Shown here piece after piece: positions 34,881 to 44,290 of a stretch of 64,000 nt of DNA (positions are counted from its first letter, which is position 1; every line of letters starts with the position of its first letter). Both the position numbers and the translations under genes were made by a program. A model generated the notes under the pieces. The model was not told where the DNA came from, searched no databases, and saw nothing but the letters and a program-made list of their open reading frames with translations. The stretch comes from Thalassobaculum sp. OXR-137 (lineage in GTDB: Bacteria; Pseudomonadota; Alphaproteobacteria; Thalassobaculales; Thalassobaculaceae). Location: contig NZ_CP139715.1 in NCBI RefSeq assembly GCF_034377285.1, positions 1,968,001 to 2,032,000 of the forward strand. The letters are read 5' to 3'.

Positions 34881-35318
34881 ATGGCGGACGAAGACAGCTT
34901 GCGGTCGATCGAAGACCACGCTCAGACCTTCAAGCGCCTGCGGGACGAGCATGCCCGCGAGGTCACCGAAGATTACGTGGAAATGATCGCCGACCTGATC
35001 GATCAGGACGGCGAGGCGCGCGCGGTGGCGCTGGCCGAGCGGTTCGGGGTGACCCCGGCGACGGTGAACAACACGGTCAAGCGGCTCGAGCGCGACGGCT
35101 ACGTCACCAGCAAGCCGTACCGCGCGATCTTCCTGACCGATGACGGCCGAGCCCTGGCCGAGATGTGCAAGGAGCGTCACCGGCTCGTCTGCGACTTCCT
35201 GATCGCGATCGGCGTCGACCGCGATGTGGCAGAGGCGGACGCCGAGGGCATCGAGCACCATGTCAGCGAGGCGACCCTGTCGGTATTCCGCGCCTTCGTG
35301 GAGAAGCAGGCCCGCTAG
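34881..35318 (+). CDS. mntR: MntR, DtxR-family manganese-responsive regulator
   Basis: A 145-residue metal-dependent repressor. The winged-helix DNA-binding domain includes LAERFGVTPATVNNTVKRLERDGYV (about residues 49-73). The metal and dimerisation half has MCKERHRLVCDFLIAIGVD and ADAEGIEHHVSEATL, which are typical MntR segments. The ATG at 34881 follows GAGG and gives the normal length. Earlier in-frame ATGs (34791, 34806) lie in or next to the palindromic operator and would add an atypical basic extension. Confidence 0.92.
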   Translation: MADEDSLRSIEDHAQTFKRLRDEHAREVTEDYVEMIADLIDQDGEARAVALAERFGVTPATVNNTVKRLERDGYVTSKPYRAIFLTDDGRALAEMCKERHRLVCDFLIAIGVDRDVAEADAEGIEHHVSEATLSVFRAFVEKQAR

Positions 35319-35387
35319 TTTCGCTTTGACCGGGCGGTGCGAAGCCCCATCTTGCGGAAATCATGGCTTAACCCCCCAAGGTTCCCC

Positions 35388-37298
35388 TTGAGCGACAACA
35401 CCGGCTCCCGATCGGCCCAGAGCGACGGCACGACCCATCCCCAGGACCGGCCGAAGGGCCGGGACCTCGCGATCCTGAAGCGGGTCATGGGCTTTGTCGC
35501 CCCGTATCGCGGCCGGGTGGTGCTGGCGGCGATCGCCCTGGCGGTCACGGCGGGCGCCATGCTGGCCGTGGGCCAGGGCCTTCGGATCCTGGTGGACCAG
35601 GGCTTCGCCAGCGGCGACCCCGGGCAGCTCGACCGGGCGCTGGTGGCGCTGCTCGGGCTGGCCGTCGTCCTGTCGGTCGGGACCTACTCGCGGTTCTACC
35701 TGGTCTCCTGGCTCGGCGAGCGGATTGTCGCCGACCTGCGCAATGCCATCTTCCAGCGGGTGGTCGCCCTGCATCCGGGGTTCTTCGAGGTCACCCGCAC
35801 GGGCGAGGTACTGTCGCGGCTGACCACCGACACCACCCTGCTGCAGTCGATCATCGGCTCCAGCGCCTCGATGGCGCTGCGCAATCTGCTGGCCCTGGTC
35901 GGCGGGCTGATCATGCTGTTCATCACCAACGCCAAGCTGGCCGGCCTGCTGATGCTGGTGGTGCCGGTCATCGTGGTGCCGATCCTGGTGATCGGTCGCA
36001 AGGTGCGCCGGCTGGGGCGCGAGTCCCAGGACCGGGTGGCCGATGTCGGCGCTTTCGCCGAGGAGAGTTTCGCCGCGATCCGAACGGTCCAGGCGTTTAC
36101 CCACGAGGAGGAGGACCGCCGCCGCTTCGGGCGCGAGGTCGCCAACGCCTTCACCACGGCGATCCGGCGCATCCACCTGCGCGGCGTGCTGTCGTCCACG
36201 GTGATTGTGCTGGTCTTCGCCTCGGTCGGCTTCGTGCTCTGGGTCGGCGGCAACGACGTCATGGCCGGGCGGATGTCGGCGGGAGAGCTGACCGCCTTCG
36301 TGTTCTACGGCGTCACCGTCGCCTTCTCGGTCGGCATCATCTCCGAGGTCTATGGCGAGCTGCTGCGCGCCGCCGGGGCGACCGAACGTCTGATCGAACT
36401 GCTGGAGGCCGAGCCGGAGATCCGCGCGCCGGAACACCCGGTCGCCCTGCCGTCGCCGGCGGAAGGGCGGGTGGCGTTCGAGGACGTTGTGTTCCGCTAT
36501 CCGTCGCGCCCGGAGACCTCCGCCCTCAACGACTTCTCCCTGACCGTGGCACCGGGCGAGACGGTGGCCCTGGTCGGGCCGTCCGGGGCCGGCAAGACGA
36601 CCGTGTTCCAGCTTCTGCTGCGGTTCTACGACCCGGCGCAGGGTCGGGTGATGATCGACGGCGTCGATGCCCGCACCGCCGAGCCGACCGACCTGCGTCG
36701 GCGCATCGCCCTGGTTTCCCAGGACCCGGTGGTGTTCGCCACCAGCGCGATGGAGAACATCCGCTACGGCCGGCCCGACGCCTCGGACGACGAGGTGATC
36801 GCCGCAGCCCGGGACGCCGCGGCCCACGAGTTCATCACCGCGCTGCCGGACGGCTATGACAGTTTCCTCGGCGAGAAGGGGGTGCGCCTGTCCGGCGGCG
36901 AGCGCCAGCGGATCTCCATCGCCCGCGCCCTGCTGCGGGATCCGGCGATCCTGCTGCTGGACGAGGCGACCAGCGCGCTCGACGCGGAGAACGAGCGGCT
37001 GGTGCAGAACGCGCTCGACCGGCTGATGCAAGGCCGCACGACCTTGGTGATCGCCCACCGGCTGGCCACGGTGGTGGAGGCGGACCGGATCTGCGTGATC
37101 GAAGCGGGGCGGCTGGTTGCCGACGGCCCGCATGCGGAGCTGATGCGGACCAGCCCACTCTACCGCCGCCTGGCGGAGCTGCAGTTTGGCCAGGGCGGCA
37201 GTGCATCCCCGTCGTCCGCGTCACTCCCCGGCCTCGTGCCGGGGCCTACGTCGCAGGGTGACGGGTCGGCGCCCCATCTGGACCGCAACGCGGGCTGA
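35388..37298 (+). CDS. ABC exporter, fused transmembrane and ATP-binding domains (subfamily B)
   Basis: A half-transporter of about 636 residues that would act as a homodimer. Six membrane helices span roughly residues 40-330. The ATPase domain has Walker A LVGPSGAGKTTVFQLLL, Q-loop ALVSQDPVVFATS, signature RLSGGERQRISIARAL, Walker B ILLLDEATSALDAENE and H-loop VIAHRLATV. It resembles MsbA- and BmrA-like exporters; the substrate is unknown. I favour the TTG at 35388, just after AAGG, over the ATG at 35337. The last 25 or so residues are encoded by a palindromic repeat and are not part of the family. Confidence 0.88.
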   Translation: MSDNTGSRSAQSDGTTHPQDRPKGRDLAILKRVMGFVAPYRGRVVLAAIALAVTAGAMLAVGQGLRILVDQGFASGDPGQLDRALVALLGLAVVLSVGTYSRFYLVSWLGERIVADLRNAIFQRVVALHPGFFEVTRTGEVLSRLTTDTTLLQSIIGSSASMALRNLLALVGGLIMLFITNAKLAGLLMLVVPVIVVPILVIGRKVRRLGRESQDRVADVGAFAEESFAAIRTVQAFTHEEEDRRRFGREVANAFTTAIRRIHLRGVLSSTVIVLVFASVGFVLWVGGNDVMAGRMSAGELTAFVFYGVTVAFSVGIISEVYGELLRAAGATERLIELLEAEPEIRAPEHPVALPSPAEGRVAFEDVVFRYPSRPETSALNDFSLTVAPGETVALVGPSGAGKTTVFQLLLRFYDPAQGRVMIDGVDARTAEPTDLRRRIALVSQDPVVFATSAMENIRYGRPDASDDEVIAAARDAAAHEFITALPDGYDSFLGEKGVRLSGGERQRISIARALLRDPAILLLDEATSALDAENERLVQNALDRLMQGRTTLVIAHRLATVVEADRICVIEAGRLVADGPHAELMRTSPLYRRLAELQFGQGGSASPSSASLPGLVPGPTSQGDGSAPHLDRNAG

Positions 37299-37332
37299 CC
37301 CGCGGACCCCGGAATGAATCCGGGGAGTGACG
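37219..37332. repeat. Palindromic interspersed element overlapping the 3' end of the ABC exporter gene
   Basis: A 114-base element whose ends are CGTCACTCCCCGGCC and the inverted CCGGGGAGTGACG (to 37332), with hairpins in both arms. It belongs to the same family as the elements at 32.7 and 44.3 kb. The exporter stop codon at 37296-37298 lies inside it. Confidence 0.8.
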
Positions 37333-37355
37333 TAAGGGAATGGAAAGCATGGCGT

Positions 37356-38807
37356 CTACTTCCGCCAGAAGGTCGGCGTTATCAGCACCAGCACGGTGAA
37401 CAGCTCAAGCCGGCCCAGCAGCATGGCGAAGCAGAGCAGCCATTTCGCCCCGTCGGGCAGCGGATCGAAGTTCCCCGCCGGGCCGATGATCGGCCCCAGT
37501 CCCGGACCCACATTGCTGATCGCCGTTGCCGAGCCGGACAGGGCGGTGACGATGTCGAGTCCCATCGCCGCCAGCGCCATGGCGACCAGGCCGAAGCACA
37601 GGATGTACAGGAAGAAGAACCCCATCACCGCCTCGGACACCGCTTCCGGAATGGGCTTGCGGTTGTAATAGGGGATGAACACGCCGTGCGGCCGCAGCAG
37701 CCGGGCCAACTGGACCCGGGCGGTGGCGTAGAGCACCTGGAAGCGGAAGATCTTGATCCCGCAGGTGGTCGATCCGGCGCAGCCGCCGACGAACATCAGG
37801 ATCAGCATCATGGTCGCCACGAAGCCGCCCCAGGCGCCGAAATCGGTTGTCGCGTAGCCGGTGCCGGTGATCACCGAGACCACGTTGAAGGCGGCGTAGC
37901 GCAGCGCGTCATGGGTGCCCAGGCCGATCTGGAAGAGGATCCAGACGGCGACCAGCGACACGCAGATGACGACGATGCTCAGGAACCAGCGGACCTGGCT
38001 GTCCCGCAGGATGCTGCGGCTGTCGCCCCGGGCGATGCGCAGATAGTGCACGAAGGGCAGGCTGCCCACGATCATGCCGACCGTGATGATCCAGTCGATC
38101 GCCGGGGTGTTGAAATAGCCGACCGAGGCGTCCTTGGTCGAATAGCCGCCCGTCGCGATGGTGGTCATCGCATGGGCGACGGCGTCGAAACCCTCCATCC
38201 CGGCCAGCCACAGGGCCACGGCGCAGACGAAGGTCAGGCCGAGATACAGGCTGCCGATGCCGCCGGCGAGCTGGGCGGCGCGGGGCAGCACCTTGTCCGG
38301 CGTATCGAACGCCTCGGTGACGAAGAGCTGCATGCCGCCGACGCTCAGCATCGGCAGCACGGCGAGCGCCATGACGATGATGCCGATGCCGCCGAGCCAC
38401 TGCAGCAGGGCGCGCCACAGCAGGATGCCCGGCGGCGCCCCGTCCAGGTTCGAGATCACCGTGGCCCCGGTCGTGGTCACGCCGGACATGGACTCGAAGA
38501 AGGCATCCGCGGCCGACATGTCGAGTTCGGAGAAGGCGAAGGGCAGCGATCCGAAGGCGGCGATGGAGACCCAGCTCATGGTGGTGAGGATGAAGGCCTG
38601 CCGCAGTCCGAGCTTCGCCCCGCGTACCGTCCGGGTGGCCAGCATCATCGACACGCCGATGAACAGCGTGATTCCGCCGGCGCCGAGGAAGACCTGCCAG
38701 TCCGGATGGCCGGTCGCCAGATCCACGGCCGCCGGAACGCACATCGCCACCGACAGAAAGGTCAGCAGCATGCCGACGATGAAGAAGACCGGTCCAAAAT
38801 CGATCAC
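37356..38807 (-). CDS. trkH: TrkH family potassium uptake protein
   Basis: A 483-residue potassium-translocating membrane subunit. The four pore loops are visible: SGVTTTGATVI, TTIATGGYST, SVITGTGYATTDFG and ATAISNVGPGLGP. Each carries a selectivity-filter glycine. LLWRALLQWLGGIGIIVMALAVLP and GGCAGSTTCGIKIFR are also conserved. The regulatory NAD-binding TrkA partner is not in this window. The gene converges on the ABC exporter gene with a repeat between. Confidence 0.94.
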   Translation of the reverse strand: MIDFGPVFFIVGMLLTFLSVAMCVPAAVDLATGHPDWQVFLGAGGITLFIGVSMMLATRTVRGAKLGLRQAFILTTMSWVSIAAFGSLPFAFSELDMSAADAFFESMSGVTTTGATVISNLDGAPPGILLWRALLQWLGGIGIIVMALAVLPMLSVGGMQLFVTEAFDTPDKVLPRAAQLAGGIGSLYLGLTFVCAVALWLAGMEGFDAVAHAMTTIATGGYSTKDASVGYFNTPAIDWIITVGMIVGSLPFVHYLRIARGDSRSILRDSQVRWFLSIVVICVSLVAVWILFQIGLGTHDALRYAAFNVVSVITGTGYATTDFGAWGGFVATMMLILMFVGGCAGSTTCGIKIFRFQVLYATARVQLARLLRPHGVFIPYYNRKPIPEAVSEAVMGFFFLYILCFGLVAMALAAMGLDIVTALSGSATAISNVGPGLGPIIGPAGNFDPLPDGAKWLLCFAMLLGRLELFTVLVLITPTFWRK

Positions 38808-38897
38808 GCGGTTTCCGCCGGAAGGGTGGTCAGACCGGCGGGATGATTGACCATCGCCGCCGGGCTGTCCACCGGCAGGCAGTGGCCGACGCTCGCG

Positions 38898-39356
38898 CTA
38901 CCCTTTGAGGCTCCGCCACTCGGACAGGGACATGATCTTCTGGTCCGGACGCGGCTTGTCCGGCAGCATGGCGATGAATTCCAGCGCGTGCCCGTCCGGG
39001 TCGTCGAAATACACGCTGGCCGCCGGCATCCACGTCAGCACGATCGGCTCGTCGATCGGCGTGCCGTTGAAATGCGGGGTGATACCGGCGGCGCGCAGGG
39101 CGCCGACCGACCGCTCCACGTCCGGCAGATCGACCGTGAAGGCGATATGCAGCTTCATCGACATCGGCGCGGTCCCGACCGCCCAGATGCCGAGCATGGC
39201 AGTCTCCGGCTTCGGAACCCAGAAGAAGGCGACATTGCGCGCCGGGATTACGGTCGCCAGTGGCAGCCCCAGGGCATCGCGGTAGAAGGCGATGGAGCGG
39301 TCGAGATCCCGCACGGTCAGATGCGCTTCGTAGAGGCTTTTGATCGGCACGACCAT
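38898..39356 (-). CDS. VOC family (glyoxalase/bleomycin-resistance fold) protein
   Basis: A 152-residue single VOC domain. It has SLYEAHLTVRDLDRSIAFYRDALGLPLA at the N-terminus, a histidine in MKLHIAFTVDLPDVE, and SVYFDDPDGHALEFIAM with a glutamate, which together give the H-H/E metal-binding framework. It could be a lyase, dioxygenase or thiol-transferase-like protein; no specific reaction can be assigned. It stands alone between trkH and folE. Confidence 0.85.
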   Translation of the reverse strand: MVVPIKSLYEAHLTVRDLDRSIAFYRDALGLPLATVIPARNVAFFWVPKPETAMLGIWAVGTAPMSMKLHIAFTVDLPDVERSVGALRAAGITPHFNGTPIDEPIVLTWMPAASVYFDDPDGHALEFIAMLPDKPRPDQKIMSLSEWRSLKG

Positions 39357-39468
39357 CGACGGTTCCTCATATTAAACAAGAACTATCTTGCAAAATACGA
39401 GGATCGCCGTGGGAAGGCAAGCGGCCGCTTAGGGGCGGCCGTGTGCGTCAGGCCCGGTGGGCTCAGGG

Positions 39469-40101
39469 TCAGGAAGGCTTGCCGATCAGCTGGTAGAACT
39501 CGCGTCGCCGCTCCGGGTCTTCCTTGAAGCAGCCGAGCATCCGGGTGGTGACCATGCTGACGCCCGACTTCCGCACGCCGCGGGTGCTCATGCAATGATG
39601 TTCGGACTCGATGACGACTGCCACGCCGCGAGGCTGCAGCACGGATTCCACGGCATGGGCGATCTGGGCGGTCAGCCGCTCCTGGATCTGCATGCGCTTG
39701 GCATAGGCGTCGATCACCCGGGCGAGCTTGGAGATTCCGACCACCCGGTCGTTCGGGAAATAGGCCACATGGGCGGTGCCGATGATTGGCAGCATGTGGT
39801 GCTCACAGAAGGATTCGAAGCGAACGTCCCGCAGCAGCACGATCTCGTCGTACTCCTCGACCTCCTCGAAGGTGCGCGCGAGGATGTCCGCCGGGTCATA
39901 GAGGTACCCGGAAAACAGTTCCTCGTAGGATTTCACGACACGCTTGGGCGTGTCCTGAAGTCCTTCGCGGTCGGGGTTCTCGCCGACGAACTCGATCAGC
40001 GTGCGCACGGCGCGTTCCGCCTGCTCGCGCGTCGGGCGGGGGGCGGCGGGCGTGACCGTTCCGGCCTCGTCGTTGGCGAGGGCTTGGTCATAGGGGGTCA
40101 T
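39469..40101 (-). CDS. folE: GTP cyclohydrolase I
   Basis: Opens GTP to dihydroneopterin triphosphate, the first step of folate synthesis. The 210-residue protein has the zinc ligands in [20 protein letters not shown] and [16 protein letters not shown], together with [15 protein letters not shown] and [10 protein letters not shown]. The start at 40101 ([11 protein letters not shown]) follows AGGATCC-type sequence; an in-frame ATG at 40197 would add a basic stretch without family similarity. A gap of 202 bases without a gene lies upstream, before apaG. Confidence 0.95.
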   Translation of the reverse strand: MTPYDQALANDEAGTVTPAAPRPTREQAERAVRTLIEFVGENPDREGLQDTPKRVVKSYEELFSGYLYDPADILARTFEEVEEYDEIVLLRDVRFESFCEHHMLPIIGTAHVAYFPNDRVVGISKLARVIDAYAKRMQIQERLTAQIAHAVESVLQPRGVAVVIESEHHCMSTRGVRKSGVSMVTTRMLGCFKEDPERRREFYQLIGKPS

Positions 40102-40303
40102 ACGGGATCCTTTGCTTCGGGAGGGGATGCCCCCTTGCCCTACCTTTCCGGGACTTCGAGGACAGAGCCAGTTGCCGAATATCGCCTTTCGACGCACGGT
40201 ACTGCTTATACGACGTAGCTTCCGTCCGGATCAAAGCAACCTTCGATCAATCGGGTAAAGCATCCGTGATCGCGGGGCGATCCTTGTGCCGAGTCTGTTC
40301 CGG

Positions 40304-40696
40304 TCAGTTCGGCCGGATGGTTTCGTGCGGACTGTCCAGGGAAAAGGCCGGGATCGCCACGTCGAACAGGGCGCCGTCGGCATTCTCCATCGAGTAGCTG
40401 CCGACCATCAGACCCGACGGCGTGGCCAGGGGACAGCCGCTGGTATACTCGAAATGCTCCCCCGGACCGAGGAGCGGCTGCTCGCCGACGACGCCGGGTC
40501 CCCGCACTTCCTGGGTGTGGCCGGTCGCGTCGGTGATCCGCCAGTGACGGGTCCGCAGCCGCACGGTCTCCCGGCCGATATTCTCGATCCGCACCTGATA
40601 GGCCCAGACATAATGGTTCTCCGATGGGCTGGACTGGCCGTCCAGATACATCGGCGTCACCGTCACCTGGATGTCGCGCGTGGTTTCGCTGTACAT
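40304..40696 (-). CDS. apaG: ApaG (Co2+/Mg2+ efflux-associated domain protein)
   Basis: A 130-residue beta-sandwich protein of the ApaG family. Recognisable segments are [74 protein letters not shown] and [12 protein letters not shown]. In enterobacteria the mutant phenotype relates to cobalt resistance, but the molecular role is still unclear. It is a single gene transcribed leftward. Confidence 0.93.
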   Translation of the reverse strand: MYSETTRDIQVTVTPMYLDGQSSPSENHYVWAYQVRIENIGRETVRLRTRHWRITDATGHTQEVRGPGVVGEQPLLGPGEHFEYTSGCPLATPSGLMVGSYSMENADGALFDVAIPAFSLDSPHETIRPN

Positions 40697-40782
40697 CGCC
40701 CGCCTCCTCTCGCAAGCGCACTAAGGTGCCGCGAGGCAGGGGGTGAAAGCAACCACTCCAGCGGAGAGCCGTGTCCCGGGCC

Positions 40783-41442
40783 TCAGGCGGGGACCAGATC
40801 GACCCGGTTTCCCCCGGCCGCGGCGGCATCGTCGGGATCGTGGGTGACCAGCAGCACCGGCAGACTGCGCCGGGTGGCATGGTCGAACACGAAGCGGCGG
40901 ATCCGGTCGCGCAGGGCGTGGTCCAGGCGGCTGAACGGCTCGTCCAGCAACAGAGCGCGCGGGCGCGACAGCAGGGTGCGCATCAGCGCGACCCGTGTGC
41001 GCTGGCCGCCCGACAGGGTCGCCGGGTCGCGCGCCTCGAACCCGGAGAGTTCCGCCTCCTCCAGCGCCTCGCGCACCTGCTCGAGCCGCTCGGCCATGGA
41101 CTGTCCTGCCGGCACGCCGAACAGCAGGTTGTCGCGCACCGACAGATGGGGAAACAGCAGGTCGTCCTGGAACAGCAGGCCCACACCCCGCGCTTCCGGC
41201 GGAAGGCCGAGGAGCGAACGGTCGCCGATCCGCACGTCGCCGCCTGCGGTCAGGGCGGGATCCAGCAGCCCCGCGATCAGCGACAGCAGCGATGACTTGC
41301 CCGACCCGCTCGGCCCCATCACCGCGGCGACGCTGCCGGGGGCCACGGTGAGGCTGAGCGGCGCGAAGAGCGGCCGGCCGGCGATCGACGGGGACACGTC
41401 CAGCAGATGGAGCGCACCGGTGTCGACACCCGGCTCAGCCAA
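40783..41442 (-). CDS. ynjD: ABC transporter ATP-binding protein, YnjD-like
   Basis: A 219-residue ABC ATPase with Walker A VMGPSGSGKSSLLSLIAG, Q-loop LFQDDLLFPHLSVRDN, signature TLSGGQRTRVALMRTLL, Walker B ALLLDEPFSRLD and H-loop LVTHDPDD. It matches the YnjD type, whose usual partners YnjB and YnjC are encoded at 43.0-46.1 kb on the other strand. The start is a TTG overlapping the RTX gene stop by 8 bases, with no strong ribosome binding site. Translation may therefore depend on reading of the RTX gene upstream. Confidence 0.85.
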   Translation of the reverse strand: MAEPGVDTGALHLLDVSPSIAGRPLFAPLSLTVAPGSVAAVMGPSGSGKSSLLSLIAGLLDPALTAGGDVRIGDRSLLGLPPEARGVGLLFQDDLLFPHLSVRDNLLFGVPAGQSMAERLEQVREALEEAELSGFEARDPATLSGGQRTRVALMRTLLSRPRALLLDEPFSRLDHALRDRIRRFVFDHATRRSLPVLLVTHDPDDAAAAGGNRVDLVPA

Positions 41443-42655
41443 TCGTGAACCAGTCGCTGGTGATCGACGCGCTGGCGACGCCGCTCAGGGTGACGGTCGC
41501 CCCGGTGGACAGGGTGACCAGCGCCCCGCCGGTGACGTCCGAGGTGGTGTAGGTGATCGCGGTGGCGATGTGCATCCGGTCGCCGTCGGCGAAGGAGAAG
41601 TCGGTGATCGTGTCCGCGCCCGAGCCCGCGAACAGGCCGAAGCGGTCGCCGCCCGTGCCGCCGGTCATGAGGTCGTTGCCCAGGTTGCCGGCGATGTAGT
41701 CCGCCCCGGCACCGCCCGACAGGGTGTCGTTGCCCTGGCCGCCATACAGGCTGTCGGCATCGGCGTCGCCCCAGATCGCGTCGTCGCTGACATTGCCGTA
41801 GAGGACGTCGTTGCCGGCTCCGCCGCTCAGCGTGTCGCCGTCGCGGCCGCCGAAGGCGCGGTCCGCGCCGTTGCCGCCGACCAGCGTGTCGGCGCCGATA
41901 TTGCCGTACAGGACATCGTTGCCCTCGCCGCCGTGCAGGGAATCATCGCCCTTACCGCCGTACAACACGTCCGTCCCGGTATTGCCGAACAGCTGGTCGA
42001 TGCCGGTATTGCCGTAGAGATAGTCGTCGCCGTCGCCGCCATTGATCGTGTCGTTCTCGCCGTTGCCCAGCAGCGTGTCGTTGCCGGCGCCGCCGCTCAT
42101 GGTGTCGGCGCCCTGGCCGCCGAATACGGAATCGTTGCCGGCACCGCCAAGAAGCAGGTCGGCGCCGACATTGCCGTAGACCAGATCGTTGCCGTTGCCG
42201 CCGGACAGGCTGTCGTTGCCATCGCCGCCGCGAAGGGTGTCCAGGCCGTTGCCGCCGATCAGGATGTCGTCGCCGTTGCCGGCGCCGCCGTTCAGGGAGT
42301 CGTCGCCATTGCCGCCGCTCAACGTGTCGTCATCGGGGCCGGCGGTCGCCGTGTCGTTGCCTTCCGACAGTGTGACGTTGGCCTTGAGCTGGGTCCCGGT
42401 GAACTCGGCCGCGCTGAAGGTCACGCCGATGGTGCTGGTGACGGTGAGGGTCACCGTGCCGCTGGTGTTCGACAGGATCGTGGAGGGGAGCGAGATCGCG
42501 TGCGCCGCGTTGGACGTGATCGTGATCGTCGAGTATCCGACAATGCTGTTGAGGCTCGCGCTCACCAGCGTTCCGGACGTGATGTTGAGGATATCCGTTC
42601 CGCCGCCGGCGGCGACGCCGCTCAGACCGGTAACCGTAGTATTCACCGTTGCCAT
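41435..42655 (-). CDS. RTX calcium-binding repeat protein, probably secreted by type I system
   Basis: A 406-residue acidic protein. Residues 1-100 are Ser/Thr/Val-rich without cysteine. From about residue 100 to 350 there is a run of glycine-aspartate nonapeptides (GGxGxDxLx), many in the form YGNxGxDxLxGG, which bind calcium as a parallel beta-roll. The C-terminus (SDWFTIG end) is an uncleaved secretion-signal type, and there is no N-terminal signal peptide. No type I ABC or membrane-fusion gene is nearby. Function beyond calcium binding is unknown. Confidence 0.88.
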   Translation of the reverse strand: MATVNTTVTGLSGVAAGGGTDILNITSGTLVSASLNSIVGYSTITITSNAAHAISLPSTILSNTSGTVTLTVTSTIGVTFSAAEFTGTQLKANVTLSEGNDTATAGPDDDTLSGGNGDDSLNGGAGNGDDILIGGNGLDTLRGGDGNDSLSGGNGNDLVYGNVGADLLLGGAGNDSVFGGQGADTMSGGAGNDTLLGNGENDTINGGDGDDYLYGNTGIDQLFGNTGTDVLYGGKGDDSLHGGEGNDVLYGNIGADTLVGGNGADRAFGGRDGDTLSGGAGNDVLYGNVSDDAIWGDADADSLYGGQGNDTLSGGAGADYIAGNLGNDLMTGGTGGDRFGLFAGSGADTITDFSFADGDRMHIATAITYTTSDVTGGALVTLSTGATVTLSGVASASITSDWFTIG

Positions 42656-42803
42656 GGCTTTCCCAATTCTGCGAGATAGCGGCGTTTTGCCGAGCCAAGT
42701 GTCTTTACGAACAACCGGTTATCATAGCCGCCGTTCGTTGTCATCCGATGCCGCGAAGGACCTTGCACCCGATCGCGTCTTGGCGCATGTTCTGGCTCCC
42801 GGC

Positions 42804-42878
42804 GCGGGTGTAGTTCAGTGGTAGAACGACAGCTTCCCAAGCTGTATGTCGTGGGTTCGATTCCCATCACCCGCTCCA
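42804..42878 (+). tRNA. tRNA-Gly (anticodon CCC), CCA encoded
   Basis: The 75 bases fold as a cloverleaf: acceptor GCGGGTG with CACCCGC, D arm GTTC-AGTGGTA-GAAC, anticodon stem ACAGC/GCTGT with loop TTCCCAA giving anticodon CCC, T arm GTGGG-TTCGATT-CCCAT, then T and an encoded CCA at 42876-42878. It lies between the RTX gene and the solute-binding protein gene. I see no integrase or attachment duplication next to it. Confidence 0.95.
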
Positions 42879-43046
42879 TATGCCCCTTGCGGGCCGCCGG
42901 GACATTCCCCGATCGTGGGTGTTGCCAAGGCGCAACAGTTCTCTTGGATTCGTCCTAATTGAGATGTGATCTGCGTCCGACCGGCCGGCGCGGATAGAAT
43001 TGTCTACGCTGTTCCGCCGTCCTCGATCGCTTTTCGGGAGCCGATC

Positions 43047-44267
43047 ATGATCCTCAGGCGCCTTGCCGTTCTGTTTTTCTTCGTCGCCGCGACCCTCTTC
43101 CCCGCTGGGCGCGGCGAGGCGGCTGAAACCCGAACCTGGGACGAGATCGTCGCCAAGGCGTCCGGTCAGACCGTCCATTTCAACGCCTGGGGCGGGGACG
43201 AGCAGATCAACGGCCACATCGCCTGGGCGGCGGAGCGGGTGCGGGCGCTCCACGGCATCGATCTGGTCCAGGTGAAGCTGTCCGACACCGCCGATGCGGT
43301 CAGTCGGGTGCTCGCGGAGAAGGCGGCCGGGCGCACCGATGGCGGCTCCATCGACCTGGTCTGGATCAACGGCGAGAACTTCGCTGCGATGAAGGCCAAC
43401 GGTCTGCTGCACGGCCCCTGGGTCGACAAAGCGCCGAATTTCGCGTTGGTCGACGTTGCCGGAAAGCCGACAACGGTCAACGATTTCTCGGTGCCGACCG
43501 ACGGGTTGGAGGCGCCCTGGGGCATGGCGCAGTTCACGATGATGTACGACACCGCCTATGTGGACGCGCCGCCGCGCACCGCGCCGGCGTTGCTGGACTG
43601 GGCGCAGGCGAACCCGGGTCGCGTCGCCTACCCGCAGCCGCCGGATTTCCTCGGCACCGCCTTCCTGAAGCAGGTTCTGGTCCTGCGGGTCGCCACCCCG
43701 GCGGCTCTCGCCGAGCCGGTGGATGAGGCCGCGGCCCAGGCGGTGACGGCGCCGCTCTGGGCCTATCTCGACACGCTGCATCCGCACCTGTGGCGCGACG
43801 GTCGGGCGTTTCCGAAGGATGCCGGGGCTCTGCGGCGGTTGCTGGGGGACGGCGAGATCAGCTTCGCCTTTGACTTCAACCCGGCGCGTGCCAGCGCGGC
43901 GATCGAGGCGGGCGAACTGCCGGACACGGTGCGCACCTACGTGTTCGACCGTGGCTCGCTGGGCAACACGCATTTCCTCGCCGTGCCGTTCAACGCGTCG
44001 GCGCGGGAAGGGGCGATGGTCGTCGCCGATTTCCTGATGTCGCCCGAGGCGCAGATCCGCAAGCAGGACCCGAGGGTCTGGGGCGACTTCACCGTGCTCG
44101 ACGTGGCCGCGCTGCCGAAGGCCGACCGGGACGCCTTCGCTGCCCTGCCGCTCGGCGTCGCAACCCTGTCGCCGGAAGAACTGGGCCCGGTGCTCCCCGA
44201 GCCGCATCCGAGCTGGGTTTCCTGGCTGGAAAGCGAGTGGGAGCGGCGCTACGCGGCGGGGAAGTAG
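43047..44267 (+). CDS. ynjB: ABC transporter solute-binding protein, YnjB family
   Basis: A 406-residue periplasmic binding protein with a signal peptide (RRLAVLFFFVAATLFPAGRGEA). The YnjB signature is present: QTVHFNAWGGDEQINGHIAW near residue 40, then GSIDLVWINGENFAAMK and PTDGLEAPWGMAQFTMMYD. The ligand is not established for this family; thiamine- or metal-like substrates have been suggested by distant similarity only. The ATG at 43047 follows GGGAG. The permease gene follows after a palindromic repeat. Confidence 0.9.
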   Translation: MILRRLAVLFFFVAATLFPAGRGEAAETRTWDEIVAKASGQTVHFNAWGGDEQINGHIAWAAERVRALHGIDLVQVKLSDTADAVSRVLAEKAAGRTDGGSIDLVWINGENFAAMKANGLLHGPWVDKAPNFALVDVAGKPTTVNDFSVPTDGLEAPWGMAQFTMMYDTAYVDAPPRTAPALLDWAQANPGRVAYPQPPDFLGTAFLKQVLVLRVATPAALAEPVDEAAAQAVTAPLWAYLDTLHPHLWRDGRAFPKDAGALRRLLGDGEISFAFDFNPARASAAIEAGELPDTVRTYVFDRGSLGNTHFLAVPFNASAREGAMVVADFLMSPEAQIRKQDPRVWGDFTVLDVAALPKADRDAFAALPLGVATLSPEELGPVLPEPHPSWVSWLESEWERRYAAGK

Positions 44268-44290
44268 GGTGGTTTCTGGCGTCTCTCTCT

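Noticed and set aside
42804-42878. tRNA-Gly considered as an integration site of a genomic island
   Set aside because: No integrase gene, no duplicated 3' tRNA end downstream and no change in base composition follow it.
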